Below, piece by piece: positions 18,197-26,695 of a stretch of 32,516 nt of DNA (position 1 is the first letter of the stretch; each line of letters begins with the position of its first letter). Position numbers and translations under genes: made by a program. Under the pieces are notes generated by a model. That model was not told the origin of the DNA and did no database searches. It was given only the letters and a program-made list of their open reading frames with translations. The DNA comes from Nitrosomonadales bacterium. GTDB lineage: Bacteria; Pseudomonadota; Gammaproteobacteria; Burkholderiales; Gallionellaceae. The stretch spans positions 1-32,516 of the forward strand of contig JACPEI010000023.1 in NCBI GenBank assembly GCA_016183575.1. Direction: 5' to 3'.

Positions 18197-19372
18197 TCAT
18201 GCAAGCCACTGCTCCGTAGCCAAACAAGCTGCTGGAACAGCAGTCACCCCTTCCGCCAACGGCCATGAATTGCCTTCGCCGTGGCATACCACATACAAAT
18301 GATCCAGCCTCAAAACTTCCTTTGCAGAACGCATGGAAGCTGTCACTTGCGGCGACTTAGTCAATTTGACTTCAAATCCAAGGCGGCGGCCCTCCTGCAG
18401 GATGAGCAAATCCAGCTCCGCACCGGCATGCACCCCCCAGAAAAATGCCTCTCCGCGTTTTGCCCCGGTGCAGCGGACGACCTCGCGCACAATAAAGCCC
18501 TCCCACGAAGCACCGCATTTTGGATGCGCCAGCAAAGCATCCCGCTCACCGATACCCAGCAAACTATGCAGCAATCCCGTATCCGCCACATAAACCTTGG
18601 GCGCTTTAACCTCGCGTTTTCCCACATTCGCATGCCAGGGCATCAGGCGAAATGCCATGAACGTTCCTTCCAATATATCCAGATAACGCGACACCGTCTT
18701 ATCGCTCACCCCCAGCGCCCGCGCCAATTCACTGCCGTTCCAGGTTTGCCCGTGATAATGCGCCAGCATGGTCCAGAAGCGGCGCAATGTCAGCGCGGGC
18801 AGATGAATACCCAACTGCGGCAGATCTCGTTCAAGATAAGTGCGGATAAACGCCTCGCGCCATTCACGACTAAGCTGCGCATCGGTCGCAAGCAAAGCGC
18901 GCGGAAAGCCACCGCGCAGCCAACGGGTGTCCAGCCAGTCCGGCGCAGAGATGGACGAAGCAATTTCACTCAACTCCAGCCCGCCCAGCTCGTGAAAGAC
19001 CACCCTGCCTGCCAAACTCTCTGCGGTATGCTTGAGCAATTCAGGCGCAGCACTGCCCAGAATCAAAAATCGCGCAGGCGCGTCGGCGCGGTCAGCCAAC
19101 ACCCGCAGTAATGGGAAAATATCAGGGCGGAGTTGAATTTCGTCCAATACCACCAAGCCCTGCAACTCCCGCAGCACAAAAGCCGGATCGGCAAGCCGCG
19201 CCTGGTCATCCGGATCCTCCAGATCGAAATGTCGCTTGGGGCCATCCCAGCCGTCTTCCAATTGTCGTGCAAGCGTCGTTTTACCGACCTGCCGCGCCCC
19301 TAAAATGGCAACTATCGGAAAATTGGCAAGCTGACGCTTGAGCAATTCAAGATGATGTGTTCGTAAGATCAT
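18197..19372 (-). CDS. AAA family ATPase with DUF4143 C-terminal domain
   Basis: MILRTHHLELLKRQLANFPIVAILGARQVGKTTLARQLE..., 'LVVLDEIQLRPDIFPLLRVLAD', 'VSDKTVSRYLDILEGTFMAFRLMPW', 'FVVREVVR...FFWGVHAGAELDLL'-like DUF4143 tail. Confidence 0.88.
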   Translation of the reverse strand: MILRTHHLELLKRQLANFPIVAILGARQVGKTTLARQLEDGWDGPKRHFDLEDPDDQARLADPAFVLRELQGLVVLDEIQLRPDIFPLLRVLADRADAPARFLILGSAAPELLKHTAESLAGRVVFHELGGLELSEIASSISAPDWLDTRWLRGGFPRALLATDAQLSREWREAFIRTYLERDLPQLGIHLPALTLRRFWTMLAHYHGQTWNGSELARALGVSDKTVSRYLDILEGTFMAFRLMPWHANVGKREVKAPKVYVADTGLLHSLLGIGERDALLAHPKCGASWEGFIVREVVRCTGAKRGEAFFWGVHAGAELDLLILQEGRRLGFEVKLTKSPQVTASMRSAKEVLRLDHLYVVCHGEGNSWPLAEGVTAVPAACLATEQWLA

Positions 19373-19381
19373 TGAAATATT

Positions 19382-19422
19382 ATATATGAAATATCGGCAT
19401 CACAATCCGATATTTCATATAT
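19382..19422. repeat. Perfect 16-bp inverted repeat upstream of the ATPase gene
   Basis: ATATATGAAATATCGG (19382-19397) / CCGATATTTCATATAT (19407-19422), 9-nt spacer. Confidence 0.85.
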
Positions 19423-19540
19423 TTAAGGCTAACTTTTTGCACCGCAAGGGCATGGCCCCTTTGTTCTGTATCAACTGGCGCTGCAAATCAAGCAAGCCGA
19501 GTAATCAGGATAAAAACAGGCCATTGCAGTTGCTTTACAT

Positions 19541-19556
19541 TCAAACAAACGTTTGA
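19541..19556. promoter_or_regulatory. Candidate TetR-family operator upstream of RND efflux operon
   Basis: TCAAAC-AAAC-GTTTGA perfect 6-bp inverted repeat upstream of the MFP gene; a TetR regulator is encoded at the end of the operon. Confidence 0.5.
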
Positions 19557-19708
19557 TACGCTTGTTTTGCAGTTCGCGGCTTTGTTTTTCACAATTCCGG
19601 GGGTGCGGCGAAAATCACCGGGAAATTTGTGGCGGAATGGGCGCGGGTGCAATTCATGAACTGCACCAGCAAAAATTTCACCGGCAGAAATTTATAGAGA
19701 TTCTCAAC

Positions 19709-20836
19709 ATGACAACTTTAACCAAGCCGATAATTTATATGCTCCTTCTGGTTGCCTTGCTGGCCGGTTGCGGCAAGGCAAATGACAAACCCGCCGCGCC
19801 CGGCCCCGGCGCGGGAATGCCGCCGCCCGAAGTGGACGTGATCACCGTCGCCGCAGGCAGCGCAACGCTCACGCAGGATCTGCCGGGACGCTTGCAGGCT
19901 TACCGCACGGCGCAGGTGCGCGCGCGCGTCGAGGGAGTGATTGAAAAGCGCCTGTTTCAGGAAGGCAGCGATGTACGAGCTGGCGCATCCCTGTTCCAGA
20001 TCGATGCGCGCACTTATCGCGCGGCCGCCGAAGCCGCCAGGGCAGACCTGATGATCGCGCGCCAGACCGTCGAGCGCTACCAGCCGCTGCTCGAAATCAA
20101 GGCGGTCAGCCGGCAGGAATATGATCTGGCCGCCGCCCAGGCCAAGCAGGCCGAAGCCGCGCTGATCCGCGCCGAGGAAGACCTGGAAAACGCCAGTGTC
20201 CCCGCCGCGATTTCCGGGCGCATCGGCCGCGCGCTGGTGACCGAGGGCGCGCTGGTCGGCAGGGGCGAGGCCACGCTGCTGGCGACCATCGAGCAGCTCG
20301 ATCCGATCTACGTCAACTTCACCCAGCCCGGCGCGGATGTGTTGCGCCTGAGGCGAGCCGTCAAGTCGGGCAGACTCAAGCGCGCCGAATCCGCCAGCGT
20401 GGAAATGCTGCTGGAAGACGGCAGCGTCTATCCGCAATCCGGCAAGATATTTTTCACGGACATGGCGGCCGATCCGGCCACCGGCGCGGTCAGCTTGCGC
20501 GCCGAATTCCCCAACCCGCAACGCGAATTGCTGCCCGGCATGTTCGTGCGCCTGCGCTTCCCGCAAGCGCTGGCGGACAACGCCATCCGCGTGCCGCAGC
20601 GCGCCGTGCAGGCCAATCCGCAGGGGCAGTTTGTAATGGTCGTGACTCCCGACGGCAAGGCCGCGCCGCTGCCGGTGAAAACCGGCGGCATGGCAGGCAG
20701 CGATTTCATCATCGCCGAAGGCTTGAAGGGCGGCGAGCAGATCATCGTGAACGGCCTGCAGAAGGCGCGCCCGGGGACACAGGTGACAATTCAGAAGACA
20801 GAACCCACCGTACCAGCCAGCAAAAAAGGGGGCTGA
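19709..20836 (+). CDS. RND efflux periplasmic adaptor (membrane fusion) lipoprotein
   Basis: MTTLTKPIIYMLLLVALLAGCGKANDKP (lipobox LAGC), 'LPGRLQAYRTAQVRARVEGVIEKRLFQEGSDVRAGASLFQID', typical AcrA/MexA family. Confidence 0.92.
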   Translation: MTTLTKPIIYMLLLVALLAGCGKANDKPAAPGPGAGMPPPEVDVITVAAGSATLTQDLPGRLQAYRTAQVRARVEGVIEKRLFQEGSDVRAGASLFQIDARTYRAAAEAARADLMIARQTVERYQPLLEIKAVSRQEYDLAAAQAKQAEAALIRAEEDLENASVPAAISGRIGRALVTEGALVGRGEATLLATIEQLDPIYVNFTQPGADVLRLRRAVKSGRLKRAESASVEMLLEDGSVYPQSGKIFFTDMAADPATGAVSLRAEFPNPQRELLPGMFVRLRFPQALADNAIRVPQRAVQANPQGQFVMVVTPDGKAAPLPVKTGGMAGSDFIIAEGLKGGEQIIVNGLQKARPGTQVTIQKTEPTVPASKKGG

Positions 20837-20872
20837 TTCATGCTCGCCAAATTCTTCGCATCGTTACACGAC

Positions 20873-20939
20873 TGGAACGCGGACGGGGACGTCCGCGCTC
20901 CCGGGCGCGAGCTGCCTTTCTACGCGGGAGCGTGGAACG
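20873..20939. repeat. Palindromic repeat between adaptor and RND pump genes
   Basis: GCGGACG-GGGA-CGTCCGC hairpin (20879-20896), CGCTCCC (20896-20902) / GGGAGCG (20926-20932), flanking TGGAACG direct repeats. Confidence 0.65.
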
Positions 20940-20966
20940 AAATAATGAATTTATAGAGGCTTCCTG

Positions 20967-23900
20967 ATGTTCGCCAATTTTTTCATCGACCGCCCGATCT
21001 TCGCCTGGGTCATCGCCATCCTCATCACGTTTGCCGGGGCACTGGCGCTGCGCGCGTTGCCGGTATCGCAATATCCGTCGGTGGCGCCGCCCGCGCTGGA
21101 CATTTCCGTCACCTATCCCGGCGCATCGGCGCAGGTGGTCGAACAGAGCGCGGTGCAGTTGATCGAGCAGGAGATGAACGGCATCGACAACCTGCTCTAC
21201 ATGGATTCCAGTTCGCAGGTGGGTTCCGGGCAGGTGTCGCTCACCTTCCGCCCCGGCACCGACATCCAGTTCGCCTCGGTCGAGGCACAGAACCGCATCA
21301 AGCGCGTGGAAGCGCGCCTGCCGGACGACGTGCGGCGGCTGGGCGTGACGGTGACCCGCGCCGGGCGCAACTTCATCATGGTGGTCGCGCTGGCTTCGCC
21401 GGATGGGCATCTGGACGCCGTCGACCTCGGCAGCTACGCCACCGCCAGCGTGCTGGACCCGCTATTGCGCGTGCCCGGGGTGGGCGAGGTGCTGCTGTTC
21501 GGCACCGAATATTCGATGCGCATCTGGCTCAAACCGGACCGGCTGGAAGCCTACGCGCTCTCGCCCGCCGATGTCAGCCGCGCGGTGCGCGCGCAGAACG
21601 CGCTGCTGCCGCTGGGCGAAGTCGGGCAGTTGCCGTCCGCACCGGGGCAGGAAGTCAACGCCGTCCTCGGCAGCCGCGGGCGCCTCGTTACGCCGGAAGA
21701 ATTCGGCGACATCGTGGTGCGTGCCAGCCCGGATGGCTCATCGGTGAGACTCAAGGATATCGCCCGCATCGAACTGGGCGCGCAGGACTACAGCCGCGCC
21801 GCGCGCCTCAACAGCCAGCCGATCGCCGGTATGGCGATACGCATCACGCCGGGAGCGAACGCGCTGGCGACCGCACAAGGCGTGCGCGCCAAGATGCAGG
21901 AACTGTCGCGCTATTTCCCGCAGGGCGTGGACTGGGCGGTGCCCTACGACACCACGCGCTTCATCGAACTGTCCATACGCGAAGTGATCATCACCCTGCT
22001 GGAAGCGGCGGCGCTGGTGGTGCTGGTGATGTTTGTCTTCCTCGGAAACTGGCGCACCACGCTGATTCCCGCGATCGTCGTGCCGGTGTCGCTGCTGGGC
22101 GGGATGCTGGGGCTGTATGTTTTCGGTTTCTCGATCAACGTGTTGACGCTGTTCGCGATGGTGCTGGCGATCGGCATCGTGGTGGACGATGCCATCGTGG
22201 TGGTGGAGAACGTCGAGCGCAACATGCGCGCCAACCATCTCGATCCGCGCGCGGCGACCCGGCAGGCGATGAAGGAAATCACCGGCGCGATCATCGCCAT
22301 CACGCTGGTGCTGATGGCGGTGTTCGTCCCGATGGCGTTTTTCCCCGGCTCGACCGGCGCAATCTACCGCCAGTTCGCCGTCACGCTGGTAGTGACCATG
22401 GCGTTTTCCGCCTTCCTCGCGCTGTCGCTCACGCCGGCGCTGTGCGCAAGCCTGCTCAAGCATGACCCGGCAAACCTGGAGCACGGCTTCCACGGCCGCT
22501 TCAACCGTTTCTTCGGGCGCGTGACGGCTAGCTACGTCGGCAGGGTCAATCACGCCACGCGCCGGCTGCTGCGCTCGCTCGCAATTTACGCCGTGATCGT
22601 CGTGATCGCCGCGTGGACCTACATGAAACTGCCGGGCAGCTTCCTGCCGGAAGAAGACCAGGGCTACATCGTCACCGCCATCCAGTTGCCGCCCGCAGCC
22701 ACGCGCGAAAGATCGCAGGCCGTGCTGGAATCGGTCGAGCAGTTTTTTCTGAAACAGCCGCAGGTGGACAAGGTGGTCGGCGTGCTGGGCTTTTCCTTCT
22801 TCGGCCGCGGCCAGAACATGGCGCTCGCCTTCGTCAGGCTCAAGGACTGGGACGAAAGGCCGGGCGAGGAAAACTCGGCGCAGGCGTTGATCAAGCGCGC
22901 CAACATGGAGTTCTTCCGCATGAAGCAGGCGATGCTGTTCGCGATCAATCCGCCGCCGATACCGGAGCTCGCCTCGGCCGGCGGCTTTGATTTCCGCCTG
23001 CAGGATCGCGGCGGGGTCGGGCGCGAAAAATTGATCGAGGCGCGCAATCAGGTGCTGGGCATGGCGATGGGCGACAAGCGCCTTGCCGCCGTGCGCCCCG
23101 AAGGCCAGGAACCCGCGCCGCAGCTGTTCCTCGACATCGACCGCGATAAGGCGGAGACGCTGGGAGTCGATGCCACCGACCTCAACGATACCCTGCAATC
23201 GCTGTTTGGCGTGTCCTATATCAACGACTTCGTGCGCCAGGGACGGGTGTTGCGCGTGCAAATGCAGGCCGAGGACGCGACGCGCCGGAGCGAGGCCGAC
23301 CTGATGCGCACGGCGGTGCGCAACAGTTCCGGAAACATGGTGCGCCTGTCCGAGTTCGTCAACACCAAATGGGTGGCGGGAGCGACCAAGCTCGACCGCT
23401 ACAACGGCCTGGCGGCGATGAAAATATCCGGGGCGACCGCGCCGGGTGTATCCAGCGGCGAGGCGCTCGCCGCGATGGAATCCATCGCGCTGAAACTGCC
23501 GCCGGGCATCGGCTTCGAGTGGTCGGGTATTTCGTCTGAGGAAAAAATCTCCGGCCAGCAGGCGCCGCTGTTGTTCGGCGTGTCACTGCTGGTGGTATTC
23601 CTGGTGCTCGCCGCCTTGTATGAAAGCTGGTCGATTCCATTGGCGGTGATGCTGGCCGTGCCGCTCGGCGTGTTCGGCGCGCTGCTCGCGGTTGAGCTGC
23701 GCGGGCTGCCCAACGACGTGTATTTCAAGGTCGGGCTGATCGCGATCATCGGGCTGGCTGCCAAGAATGCCATCCTGATCGTCGAATTCGCGCGCCGCCT
23801 CGAAGACGAGGGGCGCGAGCGCCTCGATGCCGTGCTGGAAGCCTGCCGCCTGCGCCTGCGCCCGATCCTGATGACTTCCATCGCCTTCGTCGCCGGCGTG

Positions 23901-24083
23901 TTTCCGCTGGCCATTTCCACCGGTGCGGGCGCCGAGAGCCGCCACGCCATCGGCACCGGCGTCATCGGCGGCATGGTCGCCGCCACCGTGTTTGCGATCT
24001 TCCTGGTGCCGGTGTTCTTCATGGCAGTGCGGCGCATCTTCCCGGGGCATGCGCGCGCGCAAGAGGAAAAACCGCATGAATAA
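20967..24083 (+). CDS. RND efflux pump inner-membrane permease (AcrB/MexB, HAE1 family)
   Basis: 1038 aa: MFANFFIDRPIFAWVIAILITFAGALALRALPVSQYPSVAPPALDISVTYPGASAQVVE..., 'GIVVDDAIVVVENVERNM'. Confidence 0.95.
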   Translation: MFANFFIDRPIFAWVIAILITFAGALALRALPVSQYPSVAPPALDISVTYPGASAQVVEQSAVQLIEQEMNGIDNLLYMDSSSQVGSGQVSLTFRPGTDIQFASVEAQNRIKRVEARLPDDVRRLGVTVTRAGRNFIMVVALASPDGHLDAVDLGSYATASVLDPLLRVPGVGEVLLFGTEYSMRIWLKPDRLEAYALSPADVSRAVRAQNALLPLGEVGQLPSAPGQEVNAVLGSRGRLVTPEEFGDIVVRASPDGSSVRLKDIARIELGAQDYSRAARLNSQPIAGMAIRITPGANALATAQGVRAKMQELSRYFPQGVDWAVPYDTTRFIELSIREVIITLLEAAALVVLVMFVFLGNWRTTLIPAIVVPVSLLGGMLGLYVFGFSINVLTLFAMVLAIGIVVDDAIVVVENVERNMRANHLDPRAATRQAMKEITGAIIAITLVLMAVFVPMAFFPGSTGAIYRQFAVTLVVTMAFSAFLALSLTPALCASLLKHDPANLEHGFHGRFNRFFGRVTASYVGRVNHATRRLLRSLAIYAVIVVIAAWTYMKLPGSFLPEEDQGYIVTAIQLPPAATRERSQAVLESVEQFFLKQPQVDKVVGVLGFSFFGRGQNMALAFVRLKDWDERPGEENSAQALIKRANMEFFRMKQAMLFAINPPPIPELASAGGFDFRLQDRGGVGREKLIEARNQVLGMAMGDKRLAAVRPEGQEPAPQLFLDIDRDKAETLGVDATDLNDTLQSLFGVSYINDFVRQGRVLRVQMQAEDATRRSEADLMRTAVRNSSGNMVRLSEFVNTKWVAGATKLDRYNGLAAMKISGATAPGVSSGEALAAMESIALKLPPGIGFEWSGISSEEKISGQQAPLLFGVSLLVVFLVLAALYESWSIPLAVMLAVPLGVFGALLAVELRGLPNDVYFKVGLIAIIGLAAKNAILIVEFARRLEDEGRERLDAVLEACRLRLRPILMTSIAFVAGVFPLAISTGAGAESRHAIGTGVIGGMVAATVFAIFLVPVFFMAVRRIFPGHARAQEEKPHE

Positions 24084-25599
24084 TTTCTTTCCAAAATCAA
24101 AAGTGGATATCGTAGGGTGCATTCCATGCACCCATGAAAATGGTGCATGGAATGCACCCTACATGGCTAAAAATAAATGGAATAAAACTCTGTGTGCTGT
24201 TGCCTTGGCCGCAACGTTGAGCGGCTGTTCGCTGACGCCCGAATACCAGCGCCCCGCCGCACCCATCGCCGCAGCCTGGCCGGATTTCGCCAAACCGGGC
24301 GGCGCGCGCCGGATCGCGGACACCGTCTGGCAACGCTATTACCCCGACCCGCGCCTGCAAGGGCTGATAAGCGCCGCGCTGGAAAACAACCGCGACCTGC
24401 GCATCGCCACCGCGCGCATTGCCGAGGCGCGCGCGCAATACGGCATCCAGCAGGCCGACCGGCTGCCGAATCTCAACGTCATCGCCGGGCGCAATGCCTC
24501 GCTGACGCCGGCGGGCGCATCGGCATTCACCGCCAATGCGATCCACTCGCAGCGCTACGATGTGGCCATCAGCCTGGTGTCATTCGAACTGGATTTCTGG
24601 GGGCGGGTCGCCAGCCTGAGCAAGGCCGCGAAGGCCAACTATCTCGCGACCGAAGCCGCACAGCGCGCCTTCCGGCTATCGCTGATCGCCGACTTGGCGA
24701 ATGCCTACTTGTCGTTGCAGGAGCTGCGCGAACGCGCACAGCTCGCCGCGGAAACCGCGAGGGCGCGCGCCGAAACCCGCGAATTAACAGCGCACCGCCG
24801 CGACCTCGGCGTGTCCAGCGACCTGGATTTCCTGCAGGCCGACGGCGCATATCAGGCCGCCGTCGCAGAGCGTGCGAGTCTCGAACGGCAACAGGCCGCC
24901 GCCGAGAACCTGCTCGACTTGCTGGTCGGCCAGCCGGTGGCGCAGATGAAAGACTTGCCCGCCGGACGCAGCCTCGCCGAACAGGACATCGCCCCCGACC
25001 TGCTCGCCGGACTGCCCGCCGAGGTGTTGTTGCAGCGCCCCGACGTGCTGGCCGCCGAGCACAAGCTGATCGCCGCGAATGCGAACATCGGCGCGGCGCG
25101 CGCGGCTTTCCTGCCGCGCATCATGCTGACCGGCAGCGTCGGCACCGCCAGCCGCACGCTCGCCGGGCTGTTCGATGCGGGCAGCGGCGCATGGAGTTTC
25201 CAGCCCGCGCTCACGCAACCGCTGTTCGATGCCGGGCGCAATTCTGCCAACCTGGATGTCGCCGAGGCGCGCAAGGTCATCGCGGTCGCCGAATACGAGA
25301 AAACCATCCAGCAGGCGTTCCGCGAAGTGGCGGACCTGCTGAATGCGCGCGAGAAACTCGCCGAGCAACTCGCCGCGCAGCAGGCCAACGCCGACGCGCA
25401 AAACCGGCGCCTGAAGCTGGTGGAAGCGCGCTACGGGGTGGGCATCGCCAACCATCTGGAAGTGCTGGATGCGCAACGCGAATCGTTCGCCGCACAACAG
25501 GGCGCGTTGCAGGTGCGGCGCACCCAGCTGTCGGCCGCCGCGCAGCTTTACAAGGCGCTTGCCGGGCAAGACAGCGCGGCGAATGAGGCCGGCGAATGA
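24076..25599 (+). CDS. RND efflux outer-membrane lipoprotein (NodT/OprM family)
   Basis: Lipobox 'LAATLSGCSLTPEYQRPAAPIAAAWPDF...'; OMF repeats. ATG 24076 overlaps the pump stop and has AGGA spaced 8 nt upstream; alternative ATG at 24163. Confidence 0.9.
   Translation: MNNFFPKSKVDIVGCIPCTHENGAWNAPYMAKNKWNKTLCAVALAATLSGCSLTPEYQRPAAPIAAAWPDFAKPGGARRIADTVWQRYYPDPRLQGLISAALENNRDLRIATARIAEARAQYGIQQADRLPNLNVIAGRNASLTPAGASAFTANAIHSQRYDVAISLVSFELDFWGRVASLSKAAKANYLATEAAQRAFRLSLIADLANAYLSLQELRERAQLAAETARARAETRELTAHRRDLGVSSDLDFLQADGAYQAAVAERASLERQQAAAENLLDLLVGQPVAQMKDLPAGRSLAEQDIAPDLLAGLPAEVLLQRPDVLAAEHKLIAANANIGAARAAFLPRIMLTGSVGTASRTLAGLFDAGSGAWSFQPALTQPLFDAGRNSANLDVAEARKVIAVAEYEKTIQQAFREVADLLNAREKLAEQLAAQQANADAQNRRLKLVEARYGVGIANHLEVLDAQRESFAAQQGALQVRRTQLSAAAQLYKALAGQDSAANEAGE
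24112..24162. repeat. 51-bp REPIN-like perfect inverted repeat, copy 2, in frame within the OMF N-terminus
   Basis: GTAGGGTGCATTCCATGCACC-CATGAAAAT-GGTGCATGGAATGCACCCTAC; arms identical to copy 1 at 18096. Confidence 0.93.
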
Positions 25600-26234
25600 T
25601 GCATGAAGCCGGAACCGCGACCGAACAAACCCGCGCGCGGCTGCTGGATGCGGCGCGCGAAGTGTTCTCGCAGCATGGCTTCCAGGGAGCGACGGTGCGC
25701 GAAATCTGCCGCCGCGCCGAAGCGAATGTCGCAGCGGTGAATTACCACTTCGGCAGCAAGGATGGCCTGCTCGCCGAAGCCTTGAATTTCGCACCGCTCA
25801 AGGCCATGCAGCTCGCAAATATCGAAGCTGGCGGCGCACCCGAGATGCGGCTGTGCCTGTTTATCCGCGATTTCATGCTGATGCTGCTGGATGAAACCAA
25901 CGGCTCGCTGCCCTGCCGGATCATGGCGCGCGAGCTGGCCGATCCCACACCCGCGCTGGACAAGATCGTGCGCGAAGCCATAGCGCCGCTGCATGAATTC
26001 CTCGGCGAACTGCTGCGTGAAATCGCCGGAGAAAAAACCGGCGAAGCCGAACTGCGCCGGTGCATGCACAGCATCCTCGGCCAATGCCTGTATTACCGCC
26101 ATTCCCATCCGGTGCTGCAGCGCCTGCATCCCAGGCTGCGCTATGACCAGAAAGAAATCGCAGCAATTGCCCTGCACATCGCGGATTTTTCTCTCGCAGG
26201 AATTAATGCCATTTCCAAACCGACAGCCAAATAA
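25596..26234 (+). CDS. TetR/AcrR family regulator, CecR/YbiH-like (DUF1956-type C-terminus)
   Basis: ATEQTRARLLDAAREVFSQHGFQGATVREICRRAEANVAAVNYHFGSKDGLLAEAL HTH; CecR-like C-terminal half; overlaps end of OMF gene. Confidence 0.85.
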   Translation: MMHEAGTATEQTRARLLDAAREVFSQHGFQGATVREICRRAEANVAAVNYHFGSKDGLLAEALNFAPLKAMQLANIEAGGAPEMRLCLFIRDFMLMLLDETNGSLPCRIMARELADPTPALDKIVREAIAPLHEFLGELLREIAGEKTGEAELRRCMHSILGQCLYYRHSHPVLQRLHPRLRYDQKEIAAIALHIADFSLAGINAISKPTAK

Positions 26235-26269
26235 ATCGGCAGGGCCAGGGCGCGATTAACCAGCCGCAA

Positions 26270-26301
26270 AACAAACCACCGGCCTTGGCCGGTGGTTTGT
26301 T
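26270..26301. terminator. Bidirectional terminator-like hairpin
   Basis: AACAAACCACCGGCC-TT-GGCCGGTGGTTTGTT perfect stem following the TetR gene. Confidence 0.8.
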
Positions 26302-26328
26302 AGTTAACTGCTGGCGAATTCCGCGCGC

Positions 26329-26559
26329 TCAGGTATTCCCCCCGCCTTCGTAGATGCCTTGCCTGGCGCGTTCGAGTTCCTGCTCCATAGTGTAATGATG
26401 CTCTGAAGCACCCACAGCAACGAAGGCGGGGCTGGCATGCCCTCCTTGATTCAACAGTTCCTTGATAACCGCATTGGCATCGCTGATGGGAGGCACCATA
26501 AGCATTAGCAGTTGGTCGTAGACCTCGCGGTCGATGGAGATTTGAATTTGATCAGTCAT
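26329..26559 (-). CDS. Small hypothetical protein (RHH/SeqA-N-like N-terminus)
   Basis: 76 aa: MTDQIQISIDREVYDQLLMLMVPPISDANAVIKELLNQGGHASPAFVAVGASEHHYTMEQELERARQGIYEGGGNT; good upstream SD (CAGGAGCCAGACATG). Confidence 0.6.
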   Translation of the reverse strand: MTDQIQISIDREVYDQLLMLMVPPISDANAVIKELLNQGGHASPAFVAVGASEHHYTMEQELERARQGIYEGGGNT

Positions 26560-26695
26560 GTCTGGCTCCTGGATGAGAAATCGAAATCGGATTAATTTTG
26601 TACCTGATTAACTTCCATGTCTGTGAGCCGATGAATGGTTCACGATGCAATCATAGGCTTCATTGAAAACTTGTCAATCCGGTACTTGTTGTACT

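Noticed and set aside
18197-19372. Defence-system ATPase
   Set aside because: The AAA/DUF4143 protein is isolated, with no effector, nuclease or toxin partner nearby; no basis for calling a defence module.
19373-19430. Rho-independent terminator for the region upstream of the efflux operon
   Set aside because: AT-rich stem without a U-tract, positioned upstream of the divergent ATPase start; better considered an operator-like palindrome.
21738-23261. 507-aa minus-strand ORF
   Set aside because: Antisense shadow of the RND pump gene; H/R/Q-rich with no recognisable domain.
24192-25586. 464-aa + strand ORF
   Set aside because: Out-of-frame shadow of the OMF lipoprotein; Arg/Ala-rich and without family motifs.
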